Part shown: one piece after another, positions 1 through 6,883 of the stretch
How the letters are laid out: each line of letters opens with the position of its first letter
Position numbering within the stretch: position 1 is the first letter of the stretch
NCBI GenBank assembly: GCA_050180015.1
Contig: JBFXEO010000018.1
Coordinates: forward strand, 1-22,679
Direction: 5' to 3'
From: JBFXEO01 sp050180015
GTDB taxonomy: Bacteria > Bacteroidota > Bacteroidia > Bacteroidales > Tenuifilaceae
Length of the DNA: 22,679 nt
The notes under the pieces: generated by a model
Told to the model about the DNA's origin: nothing
The model's input: the letters and a program-made list of their open reading frames with translations, nothing else
Database searches by the model: none
Translations under genes and position numbers: made by a program

Positions 1-815
1 CGATGCTTTTCAGCGGAGGAAAGGATTCCATTGTGATGTACCACTTGGCCAGTAAGGCTTTCTATACGGCAAAGGTTCCTTTTCCCTTGATGCACATCGA
101 TACCGGCCATAATTTTCAGGAAACCCTCGATTTTCGCGATTGGCTTGTGGCCGAAACCGGAGTACAGCTGATTGTTAGGTATGTTCAGGATTCCATTGAT
201 AAGGGTAGGGTGGTGGAGGAGACGGGCTACAATGCCAGCCGTAATAAGCTGCAAACCGTTACACTGCTCGATGCCATAGAGGAGCTTAAGATTGATTGTG
301 CTATGGGAGGAGGCCGAAGGGATGAGGAAAAGGCGCGTGCCAAGGAACGATTCTTCTCGCATCGCGATGAGTTTGGGCAGTGGGATCCCAAGAATCAACG
401 CCCGGAGCTTTGGAACCTTTTCAACGGGAAAAAGAATATGGGCGAGCACTTCAGGGTTTTCCCTATCAGTAACTGGACAGAGATGGATGTATGGCAGTAT
501 ATTTTAATGGAAAATATTGCATTGCCATCGTTATACTTTTCGCACGAGCGCGAGGTCTTTGAACGCGATGGAATGCTTTACGCCAAAACTCCATTCATCA
601 AAAACAGGGATACCGAAGTTGTTGAGAAGCGTATTGTTCGTTTCCGTACAATTGGCGATGCTACATGTACCGGTGCCATCGAATCCAAAGCAGATACACT
701 TGAGGATATCATCCGCGAGGTTGCGGCAACCCGTGTAACCGAACGCGGTGGCCGTGCCGATGATAAACGCTCCGAGGCAGCAATGGAGGATCGTAAGATA
801 GAAGGATATTTTTAG
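1..815 (+). CDS. cysD: Sulfate adenylyltransferase subunit 2 (CysD), 5' end cut off by the window
   Basis: This is the small catalytic subunit of ATP sulfurylase, which adenylylates sulfate to APS with CysN in the cytoplasm. The visible part opens directly on the PP-loop SGGKDS, so the first ATG at base 3 is an internal Met and roughly 25-30 N-terminal residues lie outside the window. Other family landmarks are HIDTGHNFQET, the GGRRDEEKARAKER loop, FPISNWTEMDVWQY and the C-terminal CTGAIES segment ending in KIEGYF. The reading frame is intact to the TAG stop. cysN follows 231 bp downstream in the same direction. That is wider than a usual cysDN junction and is partly filled by a gene remnant. 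Identification is secure. Confidence 0.96.
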   Translation, partial: MLFSGGKDSIVMYHLASKAFYTAKVPFPLMHIDTGHNFQETLDFRDWLVAETGVQLIVRYVQDSIDKGRVVEETGYNASRNKLQTVTLLDAIEELKIDCAMGGGRRDEEKARAKERFFSHRDEFGQWDPKNQRPELWNLFNGKKNMGEHFRVFPISNWTEMDVWQYILMENIALPSLYFSHEREVFERDGMLYAKTPFIKNRDTEVVEKRIVRFRTIGDATCTGAIESKADTLEDIIREVAATRVTERGGRADDKRSEAAMEDRKIEGYF

Positions 816-820
816 TTGAA

Positions 821-845
821 TATGGACCACGGACAATAGCCGACT
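821..845. repeat. Flank-like repeat copy 1 beside the four-helix-bundle remnant
   Basis: The segment contains TATGGAC, then GGAC, TAG and CGAC. It begins only a few bases after the cysD stop. A related string (TATGGAC ... CTATCGAC) occurs at 1008-1033 on the other side of the gene remnant, in the same orientation. From memory, strings of this GTC/TATGGAC flavour often border four-helix-bundle genes in Bacteroidota. That link is recollection and was not computed. Confidence 0.4.
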
Positions 846-848
846 TGA

Positions 849-980
849 TTATTCATTCGATTTGCCATTGAATTAGTTCGTGGTTTTTATATAGCGAAAA
901 AGCGGAACCTCATTAATGAAGAGGAATTCAAGGCTAATTATGAGAAAATAGAATTGTTGGTAAAATGTTACAATCATTAA
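849..980 (+). pseudogene. C-terminal remnant of a four-helix-bundle (S23/IVP-type) protein
   Basis: One frame from 849 to the TAA at 978-980 reads as protein-like sequence of 43 codons. It contains VRGFYIAKKRNLINEEEF followed by KANYEKIELLVKCYNH. This resembles the last helix pair of four-helix-bundle proteins, the family also encoded by intervening sequences in 23S rRNA genes, whose members often carry an (A)KKRN(F/L)INEEEF-like turn. An in-frame TGA sits just upstream at 846-848 and a TAG at 837-839. No start codon serves the segment, so the N-terminal two thirds of a normal protein of about 120 residues is gone. I infer a decayed insertion between cysD and cysN. The match is from memory of the family. 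Confidence 0.6.
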
Positions 981-1007
981 AGAATTCAATAGGCAAGGAT
1001 TAACCGG

Positions 1008-1033
1008 GGTCTATGGACTGTTTGCTATCGACT
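1008..1033. repeat. Flank-like repeat copy 2 beside the four-helix-bundle remnant
   Basis: It contains GTCTATGGAC, a short spacer and CTATCGAC, paralleling the copy at 821-845. It lies 14 bp before the cysN start codon, so it forms part of the cysN leader. It may be the far border of the decayed insertion. Confidence 0.4.
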
Positions 1034-1046
1034 TAATATATTAATT

Positions 1047-2324
1047 ATGGATAACGAAATTTCAAGTACCGCATATTTAGACATGGAATTGCTGCGATTC
1101 ACAACCGCAGGAAGTGTTGACGATGGTAAAAGTACATTGATAGGAAGGTTGCTTTACGATTCAAAGGCAATTTTTCAGGATCAGATGGAGGCTATTGAAC
1201 GAGCCAGCTTGAAGAAAGGGGAGGAGCATGTCAACCTAGCCTTACTGACTGATGGTTTAAGGGCGGAGCGCGAGCAGGGTATTACAATTGATGTTGCCTA
1301 TCGCTACTTTCACACCCCTAAGCGTAAGTTCATCATTGCCGATACCCCCGGGCATATTCAGTACACCCGTAATATGGTCACAGGGGCATCAACGGCCAAT
1401 GCGGCGTTGATATTGATTGATGCTCGCCATGGTGTAATTGAGCAAACCATTCGCCATGCGTATATAGCTTCATTGCTGAGAATCCCCCATGTTATGGTTT
1501 GTGTAAATAAGATGGACCTGGTTGAGTTTAAACAGGATGTATTCAACAATATCCAGCACAAGTTTCTGGAGTTCTCAAATCATTTGGATTTGCACGATGT
1601 GAGGTTTATTCCTATTAGCGCGCTGCTGGGCGATAATGTAGTTGAACGTTCTGCTAATATGGGCTGGTATCAGGGGCCAACGTTGATGTACTTGCTGGAA
1701 AATATATATATATCTAACGATTACAATCAGCTCGATGCCCGTTTCCCTGTTCAGCAGGTTATTCGCCCTATGCTACCGGAGTTTCACGATTACCGCGGTT
1801 ATGCTGGCCGAATGGCTAGCGGAACGTTCAAGGTGGGCGATAAGGTAAAAGTAATGCCATCAGGATTTACGTCGGTAATTAGAGGTATCGATTTTTGGAC
1901 AGAGCCCATGGAATTTATCACTGCACCTCAGTCTGGAACAATTCTGCTTGAGGACGATTTGGATGTTTCGCGTGGATGTATGATTATTCCTGCCGAGAAT
2001 GGTATTAAGCAGGGGCAGGATGTTGAGTTAATGGTATGCTGGCTTAGCGACAAACCCATGGTTCCTGGTGGAAAATATGCGTTAAAACACACCACCAACG
2101 ACTTGCGCTGTATGGTTAAGGAGGTAAAGTATAAGGTTGACATTGACACTCTCGATAAGAATTACGAGGATAAGAATATTGGACTTAACGATATTGGAAG
2201 TATCACCATTCGGACAACAAAGCCAATTTTCTACGATTCGTACAGGCAAAATCGTATTACTGGAAGTTTAATCCTAATTGACGAAGCAACCAATGTAACT
2301 GTAGGTGCCGGCATGATTCTTTGA
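1047..2324 (+). CDS. cysN: Sulfate adenylyltransferase subunit 1 (CysN), GTPase
   Basis: This is the GTP-binding subunit of ATP sulfurylase; GTP hydrolysis drives APS formation by CysD. The translation-factor GTPase signature is complete: P-loop GSVDDGKS (residues 22-29), GITIDVAY around residue 80, DTPGH (99-103), NKMD (154-157) and an ISALLGDN segment typical of the G5 region. Beta-barrel domains 2 and 3 follow, including the RPMLPEFHDYRGYAGRM stretch. At 425 residues it has no C-terminal APS kinase (CysC) fusion, so APS is either phosphorylated by a separate CysC or reduced directly. The ATG at 1047 gives a family-like N-terminus with ELLRFTTAGSVDDGKST. It was presumably co-transcribed with cysD before the intervening insertion and may still be. 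Confidence 0.97.
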   Translation: MDNEISSTAYLDMELLRFTTAGSVDDGKSTLIGRLLYDSKAIFQDQMEAIERASLKKGEEHVNLALLTDGLRAEREQGITIDVAYRYFHTPKRKFIIADTPGHIQYTRNMVTGASTANAALILIDARHGVIEQTIRHAYIASLLRIPHVMVCVNKMDLVEFKQDVFNNIQHKFLEFSNHLDLHDVRFIPISALLGDNVVERSANMGWYQGPTLMYLLENIYISNDYNQLDARFPVQQVIRPMLPEFHDYRGYAGRMASGTFKVGDKVKVMPSGFTSVIRGIDFWTEPMEFITAPQSGTILLEDDLDVSRGCMIIPAENGIKQGQDVELMVCWLSDKPMVPGGKYALKHTTNDLRCMVKEVKYKVDIDTLDKNYEDKNIGLNDIGSITIRTTKPIFYDSYRQNRITGSLILIDEATNVTVGAGMIL

Positions 2325-2339
2325 TAAAAAGTAAACTGC

Positions 2340-2783
2340 TTAAATGCCAAGTTTTTTTCTGGCAAACAGAATAATTTCAGAATGATCGAATGCCAGCGGA
2401 GGTAAGGATTCCAACGGAAACCACTCCGCTTTATCTGCGTCATCGCCTGCTACAATGTACGAATCTTTTTCTGTGGTGAAGCCGTAAAAGGCAACTGCAA
2501 TATTCCTATCGCGCGGATCTCTATCTATTTTATCGAAGGCTCCGAGTTGAAAAAGTTCAACATTCGTTAAGCCAGTTTCTTCTGCTAATTCTCGTTTTGC
2601 CGCATCTACAAGTAATTCATCCATTTCGGGAAATCCACCTGGAAAAGCATACCTCCCTTTATAGGGATCGTTGCCCCTTCGTATAAGCAGAATGTGAGTG
2701 CAAGTATTGTTTGAATTTTGAAGGAAAACCAGCGAATCAACCGTAACCAGCATTCGGGGGTATTGATACTTAAATTCCATCAT
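2340..2783 (-). CDS. NUDIX hydrolase
   Basis: A 147-residue cytoplasmic pyrophosphohydrolase of nucleoside-diphosphate-X substrates. The Nudix box GX5EX7REUXEEXGU is perfect at residues 50-72 (G..E..RELAEETGL). The GRYAFPGGF lead-in and the later DRDPRDRNIAVAFYGF segment are typical of the ADP-ribose / oxidised nucleotide branch, but sequence alone does not fix the substrate. Two ATG codons are adjacent at the start and no Shine-Dalgarno site is visible, which is usual in this phylum. The gene is convergent with cysN, 15 bp apart. A putative small membrane peptide gene ends 15 bp upstream and may share its transcript. Confidence 0.93.
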   Translation of the reverse strand: MMEFKYQYPRMLVTVDSLVFLQNSNNTCTHILLIRRGNDPYKGRYAFPGGFPEMDELLVDAAKRELAEETGLTNVELFQLGAFDKIDRDPRDRNIAVAFYGFTTEKDSYIVAGDDADKAEWFPLESLPPLAFDHSEIILFARKKLGI

Positions 2784-2798
2784 AAAAATTTAGGAGAG

Positions 2799-2915
2799 TT
2801 ACATGTCAGAATCGTTACCGTTCCTTTTAGTCTTATTTTTATTTCTAATGGTTACTGCTATCCATACAGCAACTACAATTACTATAAATGAAATTAATAC
2901 CTGGTGCCTAATCAT
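2799..2915 (-). CDS. Putative small single-pass membrane peptide, 38 aa
   Basis: A short frame runs from ATG (first base 2915) to TAA. It encodes MIRHQV, a strongly hydrophobic stretch (about residues 6-23, rich in Val and Ile with one Trp), then the basic tail RNKNKTKRN and an acidic end. This positive-inside layout suggests a single N-out helix. It fills most of the gap between the NlpC/P60 and NUDIX genes and reads in their direction. No homologue is recognised. A 38-codon frame can arise by chance, so the case rests on its transmembrane pattern and placement. Confidence 0.4.
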   Translation of the reverse strand: MIRHQVLISFIVIVVAVWIAVTIRNKNKTKRNGNDSDM

Positions 2916-2948
2916 AGCCGTAAAATTTAGGTTAACAATTTATATCAG

Positions 2949-3710
2949 CTAAAGTACCCGTTTAACAACCCGTAACTTATGGGTGTAACTATTTGTATGC
3001 TGATCGAAAATTCCCTGATGGTCGAACTTGTCAATTTTAACGTAGCCTGAGCTGTGAATAATATGCCCGGTACCAGTAATTATTCCAACGTGGGTAATTA
3101 TTCCCTCCTGGTTATCGAAAAAGGCCAGGTCTGCGGATTTCACATGGTTTATGAATTCAACAGTGCTGCCTTTTAAGGCCTGCTGCTTAGAGTCCCGTGG
3201 AAGTGTAACACCAGCCAGCCGGAAGATTACCTGAACCAGCCCCGAACAATCTATTCCAAATGGCGATTTACCTCCCCAGAGGTAAGGTGCATTAACGTAA
3301 GTTTTTGCCAGTTTTATGGCTGTTTCTGCCTGATTGTCGGGGATTTCCAAAAACGGATTATCTATTTGGGTGTACTTAGAGTTGCCACAGTAGAACTCCC
3401 CATTTTTGTACCCATGGAGTACTGAACCCGGACAAAGATGCACGGGGAAATCAGCGTTAGTTTCCCTTGCCTTGAATAGTTTGCTGGCAAGTTGCCGCTC
3501 CGCTGTTTGGCTGGTATCAAAATTGCCTGCCAGCCGGGAGTCCAGCCAGCCCTGATATCCGTCGGAATAATCCTCAATCCTGAGCCATCCTTTATAATTC
3601 TCGATAATGTAGAATGTTTCCCCGAATAGCAGCTGATTTATCATTTCGCTGGCTTCGTCGGGTTCTTTTCGGATTGCGGCCAAACTTTTCGATATAATAC
3701 CAGAATCCAT
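2949..3710 (-). CDS. NlpC/P60 cell-wall peptidase with N-terminal SH3-like region
   Basis: Predicted gamma-D-glutamyl-diaminoacid-type endopeptidase that cuts or recycles peptidoglycan stem peptides, resembling YkfC-like enzymes. With the start at 3710 it has 253 residues. A bacterial SH3-like segment with SEMINQLLFGETF and GWLRIEDYSDGYQGW covers about residues 10-60, a second SH3-like part reaches about 120, and the NlpC/P60 domain follows. Catalytic Cys155 lies in GIDCSGL, His207 in THVGI and His219 in HIIHSSG. The reading frame stays open 58 codons further upstream (to 3884), but that extension is unlike any secretion signal, and the family normally begins just before the SxxAAIRKEPDEASE stretch. 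No signal peptide is evident in the 253-residue form, which favours a cytoplasmic recycling role; export is not excluded. Confidence 0.9.
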   Translation of the reverse strand: MDSGIISKSLAAIRKEPDEASEMINQLLFGETFYIIENYKGWLRIEDYSDGYQGWLDSRLAGNFDTSQTAERQLASKLFKARETNADFPVHLCPGSVLHGYKNGEFYCGNSKYTQIDNPFLEIPDNQAETAIKLAKTYVNAPYLWGGKSPFGIDCSGLVQVIFRLAGVTLPRDSKQQALKGSTVEFINHVKSADLAFFDNQEGIITHVGIITGTGHIIHSSGYVKIDKFDHQGIFDQHTNSYTHKLRVVKRVL

Positions 3711-3918
3711 CTCACTTTTTTCTGTAAAAATATTATAAATACAAAACAATAGCCTATTTGTCGGGAAAAAATGCACAATTTTTACGGAATTCAGTATCCG
3801 GAAAAGCAGTGGGGATGTTTGAAACTTTCGGTAAATTTCAATGTATCCCCTATCGAATTTAAGATGTTCCGGGAATTTGGGCAATTATTTGCTGAAAAAA
3901 TGATGATTTCAGGTTTTG

Positions 3919-4545
3919 TTAAAAATCCGGGACGTAGAAGAAATAGCCTAGCCCCAGGGTATATAGCATATCGCCTACAACGGAATGTTCAATGGCAACT
4001 ACGAGCAGCGAACGGTGCTTGGTGTACGTGAGTGCCCAAACAATCCCTATTATAGATGAGCCGATTACGGCAATCCAGTTTTTGAATATGATATGAAGGA
4101 AGCCAAATAGCAGCCCGTTTGTTACAGCAAGCAGAGTTTTACTTTTAAATAATGGTTTATACCTGAAAAAGAAAAACGGACGGTAAATCAGCTCCTGGGT
4201 AAAGGCAGACCAAATTGGGTAAAATACCATAATCATTACCCATAACCTTGGATTCGTTTTGGGGAGTACGAAAAGCCTGTTGGGGGTAAATAGAAGGGTA
4301 AGGCCCAGAAGAATTACACCGGTAATGAGTAACCGAATGGCAAGTTTTCCCCATTCGTTATAGCCATTTAGGCCAAATTCTTTTCGGCTGAACGATTTCG
4401 ACCTTAGCAGATATATTAGCGCTGCTACAAAGACAACCAGTAAAGGGATGGCTTTGGGCCCGGGAATAAACTCAAAATAGAATAGGGATGGTAGTAGGAA
4501 AAATAGTGCTATTAGTTCAAGTATTCTGGCAAAATTCTGTTTCAT
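3919..4545 (-). CDS. CPBP-family intramembrane protein (Abi/CAAX protease-like)
   Basis: A 208-residue membrane protein with about six hydrophobic segments. The CPBP (PF02517-type) motifs are present in order but changed: motif 1, usually EExxxR, reads QELIYR (Gln117, Glu118, Arg122). Motif 2, FxxxH, is intact as FGFLH (Phe147, His151). Motif 3 reads EHSVVGD (His187), with Gly where Asn is common. Family members act as glutamic-type intramembrane proteases or as membrane scaffolds. The Gln at the first Glu position raises doubt about proteolysis, although a Bacteroidota subfamily with a QE pair may simply be a variant. It stands 208 bp upstream of the NlpC/P60 gene on the same strand. Substrate unknown. 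Confidence 0.85.
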   Translation of the reverse strand: MKQNFARILELIALFFLLPSLFYFEFIPGPKAIPLLVVFVAALIYLLRSKSFSRKEFGLNGYNEWGKLAIRLLITGVILLGLTLLFTPNRLFVLPKTNPRLWVMIMVFYPIWSAFTQELIYRPFFFFRYKPLFKSKTLLAVTNGLLFGFLHIIFKNWIAVIGSSIIGIVWALTYTKHRSLLVVAIEHSVVGDMLYTLGLGYFFYVPDF

Positions 4546-4591
4546 GGCTCAGGAAAAATTGGCACAATTTAATTCATTTTGATTAAAATGA

Positions 4592-4620
4592 AAAAGACCA
4601 GAACGTTGTCCTGATCTTTT
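4592..4620 (-). terminator. Rho-independent terminator after the secreted coiled-coil gene
   Basis: AAAAGACCAG (4592-4601) pairs with CTGATCTTTT (4611-4620) around a 9-nt loop, with one G-U pair when read on the minus strand. A T-rich stretch follows on both sides, so it could act in either direction. On the minus strand it lies 36 bp past the stop of the gene ending at 4657. Confidence 0.7.
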
Positions 4621-4656
4621 CTTTTTTAACCTCAACCTAAAACACCAACAAAAATG

Positions 4657-5325
4657 CTAAAACGATGTGATATTTATGTTATAAATGCCCTTAGCGTCCT
4701 GTGCCGAAATAATAATTTTCCAAGTCCCTTCAAGCTCTTTTATTTCGTCCTCTTTAACTTTTTTGTTCCACCTAACATCGGCAATTGGGCTAACCTTAAA
4801 CTCCTGGTAAACTTTTTTGTCGGGTTTTGTGAGCGAAACTTTTAAACTTCCGGCCTCCAACGATCCTGAAAAGTTGAATACAACACCACGGCATTTGGCG
4901 GGTACTGTAAATTCAAAGTCTCCGTTAAAGGTGGTTTCATCTTTAAGTCTTTTGCTTATATTAAATGAGGTATTATCGCCGGAGTTCATTCCGCTACGGA
5001 GATCAAAGACAGCGGCATCTGGCATATCAGGAAGGTTGAATGAGAAGTCTTTCCCTTTGAAAAAATCCCTGTTGGGCCGTACCACTTGCCATTCAGTATG
5101 TTTCCCCATTTCATCCATCGCTTTTTGCTGCTCCTCAATTAAGCGTTGGAGCTCGAATTCGTATTCTGTTTTCGATTGTTCAGCAATGCTGTCCAACTCC
5201 TTCTTTTGAATTTCTTTCTTGTTTTTTGAGTCGATTTTATCCGTGTTACTCTGCGCACTTGCGCTAATCCCTGAAGCTATAATTAGCTGTAAAAGGATAA
5301 CTACCTTTGTAACATGTGTATTCAT
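4657..5325 (-). CDS. Secreted coiled-coil protein of unknown function
   Basis: I do not recognise the family. The 222-residue product has a signal peptide with a hydrophobic core (residues 7-22) and a likely signal peptidase I site after SASA (residue 24). A Lys/Glu/Gln-rich coiled-coil-like stretch covers about 28-72. A beta-rich domain rich in Phe, Lys and Asp follows to the end, closing with GTWKIIISAQDAKGIYNI, a pattern seen in small extracellular beta-sandwich modules. It probably acts in the periplasm. It is transcribed divergently from the kinase/regulator operon across a 175-bp region containing phased regulator-like repeats and a TAnnTTTG box facing this gene. I infer that it is a target of that two-component system. 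Confidence 0.8.
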   Translation of the reverse strand: MNTHVTKVVILLQLIIASGISASAQSNTDKIDSKNKKEIQKKELDSIAEQSKTEYEFELQRLIEEQQKAMDEMGKHTEWQVVRPNRDFFKGKDFSFNLPDMPDAAVFDLRSGMNSGDNTSFNISKRLKDETTFNGDFEFTVPAKCRGVVFNFSGSLEAGSLKVSLTKPDKKVYQEFKVSPIADVRWNKKVKEDEIKELEGTWKIIISAQDAKGIYNINITSF

Positions 5326-5349
5326 ATTGTTTTAATTTTGATTACAGTA

Positions 5350-5357
5350 CAAAGGTA
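5350..5357 (-). promoter_or_regulatory. Bacteroidota -7 box for the secreted-protein gene
   Basis: On the minus strand the segment reads TACCTTTG, a perfect TAnnTTTG. It predicts a leader of about 20 nt before the ATG at 5325. No clear TTG stands at the usual -33 distance; instead the GTTAAY repeats begin 23 bp upstream, the arrangement expected of an activator-dependent promoter. Confidence 0.6.
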
Positions 5358-5379
5358 CGTTTGTAACATGCAGCATTGA

Positions 5380-5407
5380 GTTAACGAAATGTTAATGCAG
5401 GGTTAAT
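5380..5407. promoter_or_regulatory. Three GTTAAY direct repeats at 11-bp spacing, candidate response-regulator site
   Basis: GTTAAC starts at 5380, GTTAAT at 5391 and GTTAAT at 5402, so the period is exactly 11 bp, about one helical turn. OmpR/PhoB-family regulators bind as tandem dimers to direct repeats at this spacing; the PmrA box is a known example of a TTAA-type repeat. The regulator encoded at 6870 belongs to that family. The repeats sit just upstream of the minus-strand -7 box at 5350-5357. Confidence 0.55.
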
Positions 5408-5413
5408 GGTTAT

Positions 5414-5445
5414 TGCGCTAAGGTCAAATCGTGTACCTTAGCGCA
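5414..5445. promoter_or_regulatory. Perfect 11-bp inverted repeat overlapping the likely kinase promoter
   Basis: TGCGCTAAGGT (5414-5424) and ACCTTAGCGCA (5435-5445) are perfect reverse complements separated by 10 bp. The right arm overlaps TACCTTAG (5434-5441), one mismatch from TAnnTTTG, and a TTG at 5413-5415 stands 18 nt upstream of it. The element may be an operator for a dimeric repressor. Alternatively it folds as a hairpin at the 5' end of the transcript of the gene starting at 5501. Confidence 0.55.
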
Positions 5446-5500
5446 GATTTCAAGTTTCAAACACCAAATCAATAAAAGTAAAACTCAAGGTAAGCAGGAT

Positions 5501-6883
5501 ATGAATGGTAAAAATGTACTCGTGGGGACTTCTATCGTGTCAATCCTGATATTTTCCTGTGTCTTGTTCTTCCTGGTATTTAAAATATATACGCAGGAGA
5601 CGGAAAAGTTTGATTACCGTTACCGGGAGATAGTGGATAAGTCGATAGAATGGATGGTAAATTCGGGGAAAGGCAATGGCTTTAGCAAGTCAACCTATAT
5701 TCTCGATGGGGTATCGCTTAGTTTTATCGATTTTCTTAACCGCAATCAAATTGTCGATTCCCTTGAATTGCGCGAAACCATATACGCTCAGCTCACAAAA
5801 ATACTGATTAGCTATCAGGAAGTTGACTCGAACCTTCTGTCTTTCCTTAAGCTGAAAGGGTACGATGAACCATTCCGGTCGTACTTTACTATTCGGCAGC
5901 TGAACCTAATCGATTTAGATAAAATTATACCCATACATACTCCCGGATTTACGTTGGACAGCAGTAGGCACTCCTTCCCGGCTAAAAACGCGATATTGGT
6001 TTACCAGTACCAGTTTGTGGGCAACCACTTCAATATGACGGTCGATTATTTCATCGATTTTAGCAACAAGAAAAAGGAAGTTTTGCGGGAGATTGCGCTC
6101 TCTGCTTTTCTGGCATTGCTATCGTTGGTAGTTGTGGTAGTTTTATTTCTTAGGACGTTGCACAACCTGTTGGTGGAAAAAAAGTTGTCGCAGATGAAAA
6201 CCGACTTCATCAACAATATGACACATGAGCTTAAAACCCCGCTATCTACCATATCTGTTGCCTCAAAATCGTTGGAGAACAACGAAATACTCCACAACCC
6301 ACAACGGGTACTCGAAACGGCAAAGGTAATATCACGCCAGAATGGCCAGCTGGCCAAGCAAATAAACCACCTGCTGGAAATAAGCAGATGGGAGCGTGGA
6401 CAGTTTGAATCCAATCCTAAAACAGTTGATATTGTCAAGCTGGTAAGTGGTATCGTGGAATCATTCCGGTGGGAGTGTAAGGACGCGGATGTTGCCATTG
6501 AGGAAAACTACCGGATCGGATTCTTTAAAATAGATGTCGATGAAACCATGATTACCTCGGCAATTCTCAATATTTTAAGCAATGCGGTTAAGTACAACCG
6601 GAACCGACCCAAAATTGAAGTTAACATTTGGAGCAGTAATAATAGCCTTAGTATTGCCGTTGCCGATAATGGTATTGGAATTGAGAAAGGCGAAATTAGC
6701 CGGATTTTCGAAAAATTTTACCGGGTCTCCACCGGGAATATTCATACCGTAAAGGGGTTGGGTTTAGGGCTTTTTTACGTACAGCAAATTGTACTGGCGC
6801 ACCATGGAACCATTCGCGTGGTAAGCAAACCCGGTATAGGTAGCACATTTACCATTATACTTCCTGCCAATGCAAAATCCTAG
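5501..6883 (+). CDS. Membrane sensor histidine kinase (RprX-like)
   Basis: A 460-residue two-component sensor. TM1 covers about residues 6-28, an extracytoplasmic sensing region of roughly 165 residues follows, and TM2 is at about 197-218. The HisKA domain has phospho-acceptor His242 in MTHELKTPLS. The HATPase domain has the N box NILSNAVKYN (Asn361), the G1 box DNGIGI (389-394), the F box IFEKFYRV and the G2 box GLGLGLFYV (419-427). There is no recognisable HAMP or PAS domain, and the linker is short. The stop overlaps the regulator start by 14 nt, so the two are one operon and probably translationally coupled. The layout resembles Bacteroides RprX; the signal is unknown. The inverted repeat upstream may control it. 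Confidence 0.94.
   Translation: MNGKNVLVGTSIVSILIFSCVLFFLVFKIYTQETEKFDYRYREIVDKSIEWMVNSGKGNGFSKSTYILDGVSLSFIDFLNRNQIVDSLELRETIYAQLTKILISYQEVDSNLLSFLKLKGYDEPFRSYFTIRQLNLIDLDKIIPIHTPGFTLDSSRHSFPAKNAILVYQYQFVGNHFNMTVDYFIDFSNKKKEVLREIALSAFLALLSLVVVVVLFLRTLHNLLVEKKLSQMKTDFINNMTHELKTPLSTISVASKSLENNEILHNPQRVLETAKVISRQNGQLAKQINHLLEISRWERGQFESNPKTVDIVKLVSGIVESFRWECKDADVAIEENYRIGFFKIDVDETMITSAILNILSNAVKYNRNRPKIEVNIWSSNNSLSIAVADNGIGIEKGEISRIFEKFYRVSTGNIHTVKGLGLGLFYVQQIVLAHHGTIRVVSKPGIGSTFTIILPANAKS

Noticed and set aside
3711..3884. N-terminal 58-codon extension of the NlpC/P60 frame
   Set aside because: It is in frame but resembles neither the family N-terminus nor a signal peptide; the start at 3710 gives the expected protein.
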